The notes beneath the pieces are model-generated. The model worked only from the letters and a program-made list of their open reading frames with translations. It ran no database searches and was not told where the DNA came from. Made by a program: the position numbers and the translations under genes. Of a stretch of 7,058 nt of DNA, positions 6,573-7,058 are shown in pieces (the stretch's first letter is position 1; each line of letters begins with the position of its first letter). The stretch lies in contig DATDFL010000071.1 of assembly GCA_036522595.1 (NCBI GenBank), forward strand, positions 1 to 7,058, written 5' to 3'. This DNA is from AC-32 sp036522595. GTDB lineage: Bacteria > Actinomycetota > Thermoleophilia > Gaiellales > Gaiellaceae.

Positions 6573-7058
6573 ATGAGTTTCAGCGATTACCGCACCGAGA
6601 CGCCCTATACCGAGCTCGACGATGGCCGGGGATCGACCCACAACCTCGTGCTGGGGCTCGTCCAGCCCGGCTCGCGGGTGCTTGAGTTCGGTCCGGCGAC
6701 CGGCTACATGTCCCGGGCGCTACGCGAGCGCCTTGGCGCGACTGTCATCGGAGTCGAGCTCAACGCCGAGGCCGCCCACCAGGCCGAGCCGTACCTCGAG
6801 CGCGTGCTGATCGGCGACGCGGAGGAGCTCGACCTCGAGGCCGAGCTCGGCGGGGAGCGCTTTGACGCGGTCCTCTTCGCCGACGTCCTCGAGCACCTGC
6901 GCGAGCCGGCCAAGCTGCTCCAGCGCGTGCGCCAGTTCGTCGGCGAGGGCGGCGTCGTGATCGCGTCGATCCCGAACATCGCCCATGCGAGCGTCCGGCT
7001 GTCGCTACTGGGCGGCAGCTTCCGGTACCGCGAGCAGGGCCTGCTCGACGAGACCCAC
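6573..7058 (+). CDS. Class I SAM-dependent methyltransferase, C-terminus cut off by the window edge
   Basis: Transfers a methyl group from S-adenosylmethionine to an unknown acceptor. I translated 162 codons, open to the right edge. Rossmann-type marks: motif I VLEFGPATGYMS (36-47), the acidic strand end VIGVELN (58-64), VLIGDAEELD (78-87) and FDAVLFADVLEHL (97-109), followed by VVIASIPNIAHASVRLSLL (128-146) and LLDETH at the edge. The last segment matches the group of methyltransferases often found in glycan clusters, where DxTHLRFFT follows; here the sequence stops at that point. ATG at 6573 is the first possible start because an in-frame TAA sits at 6558-6560 with no start codon between. 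It is divergent from the minus-strand glycan genes, so it may share their pathway, but that link rests on position only. Such domains are sometimes fused to glycosyltransferases, and the missing 3' end would decide this. Confidence 0.88.
   Translation, partial: MSFSDYRTETPYTELDDGRGSTHNLVLGLVQPGSRVLEFGPATGYMSRALRERLGATVIGVELNAEAAHQAEPYLERVLIGDAEELDLEAELGGERFDAVLFADVLEHLREPAKLLQRVRQFVGEGGVVIASIPNIAHASVRLSLLGGSFRYREQGLLDETH

Noticed and set aside
6704..6986. Two minus-strand frames under the methyltransferase
   Set aside because: The plus strand encodes a continuous SAM-methyltransferase with motif I and later motifs; the antisense frames have none.
1..7058. tRNA/rRNA genes, CRISPR arrays, insertion sequences, attachment sites
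   Set aside because: I saw no cloverleaf or rRNA-like stretch, no spaced direct repeats, no transposase or integrase motifs and no terminal inverted repeats.

Overview
This window is high-GC, tightly packed DNA from what looks like an actinobacterium. The coding style (GTG starts, GC-rich third positions that create many spurious antisense frames) fits that group. The N-terminal pattern of the small secreted protein recalls hypothetical proteins I associate with class Thermoleophilia. That placement is from memory and is inference, not proof.

Layout: six genes lie on the minus strand and are read from about 6500 down to the left edge. In order of transcription they are a sulfotransferase-like protein with a coiled-coil tail (6503-5295), a family 2 glycosyltransferase (5298-4336), a WecA/TagO/MraY-type polyprenyl-phosphate sugar-1-phosphate transferase (4241-3162), a small exported, membrane-anchored protein of unknown function (3178-2654), an O-antigen ligase/polymerase-type membrane protein with a C-terminal TPR-like region (2690-777), and a family 4 glycosyltransferase that runs off the left edge (780-<1). 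Four of the five junctions overlap (4, 17, 37 and 4 nt, two of them as exact GTGA stop/start overlaps). The only gap is 94 nt, before the WecA-like gene. This looks like one operon. After a roughly 70-base divergent intergenic region, a plus-strand SAM-dependent methyltransferase (6573->7058) runs off the right edge.

How the parts fit: the set covers most steps of a lipid-linked surface glycan pathway. The WecA-like enzyme would load the first sugar phosphate on undecaprenyl phosphate at the inner face of the membrane. The two glycosyltransferases would extend the chain, the sulfotransferase-like protein and methyltransferase could decorate it, and the Wzy/WaaL-like protein would polymerise or transfer it on the outer face. 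The small exported protein is co-translated between the initiating and polymerising/ligating enzymes and is the least explained part. No flippase is visible here. No RNA genes, mobile elements, CRISPR arrays or convincing intrinsic terminators were found.
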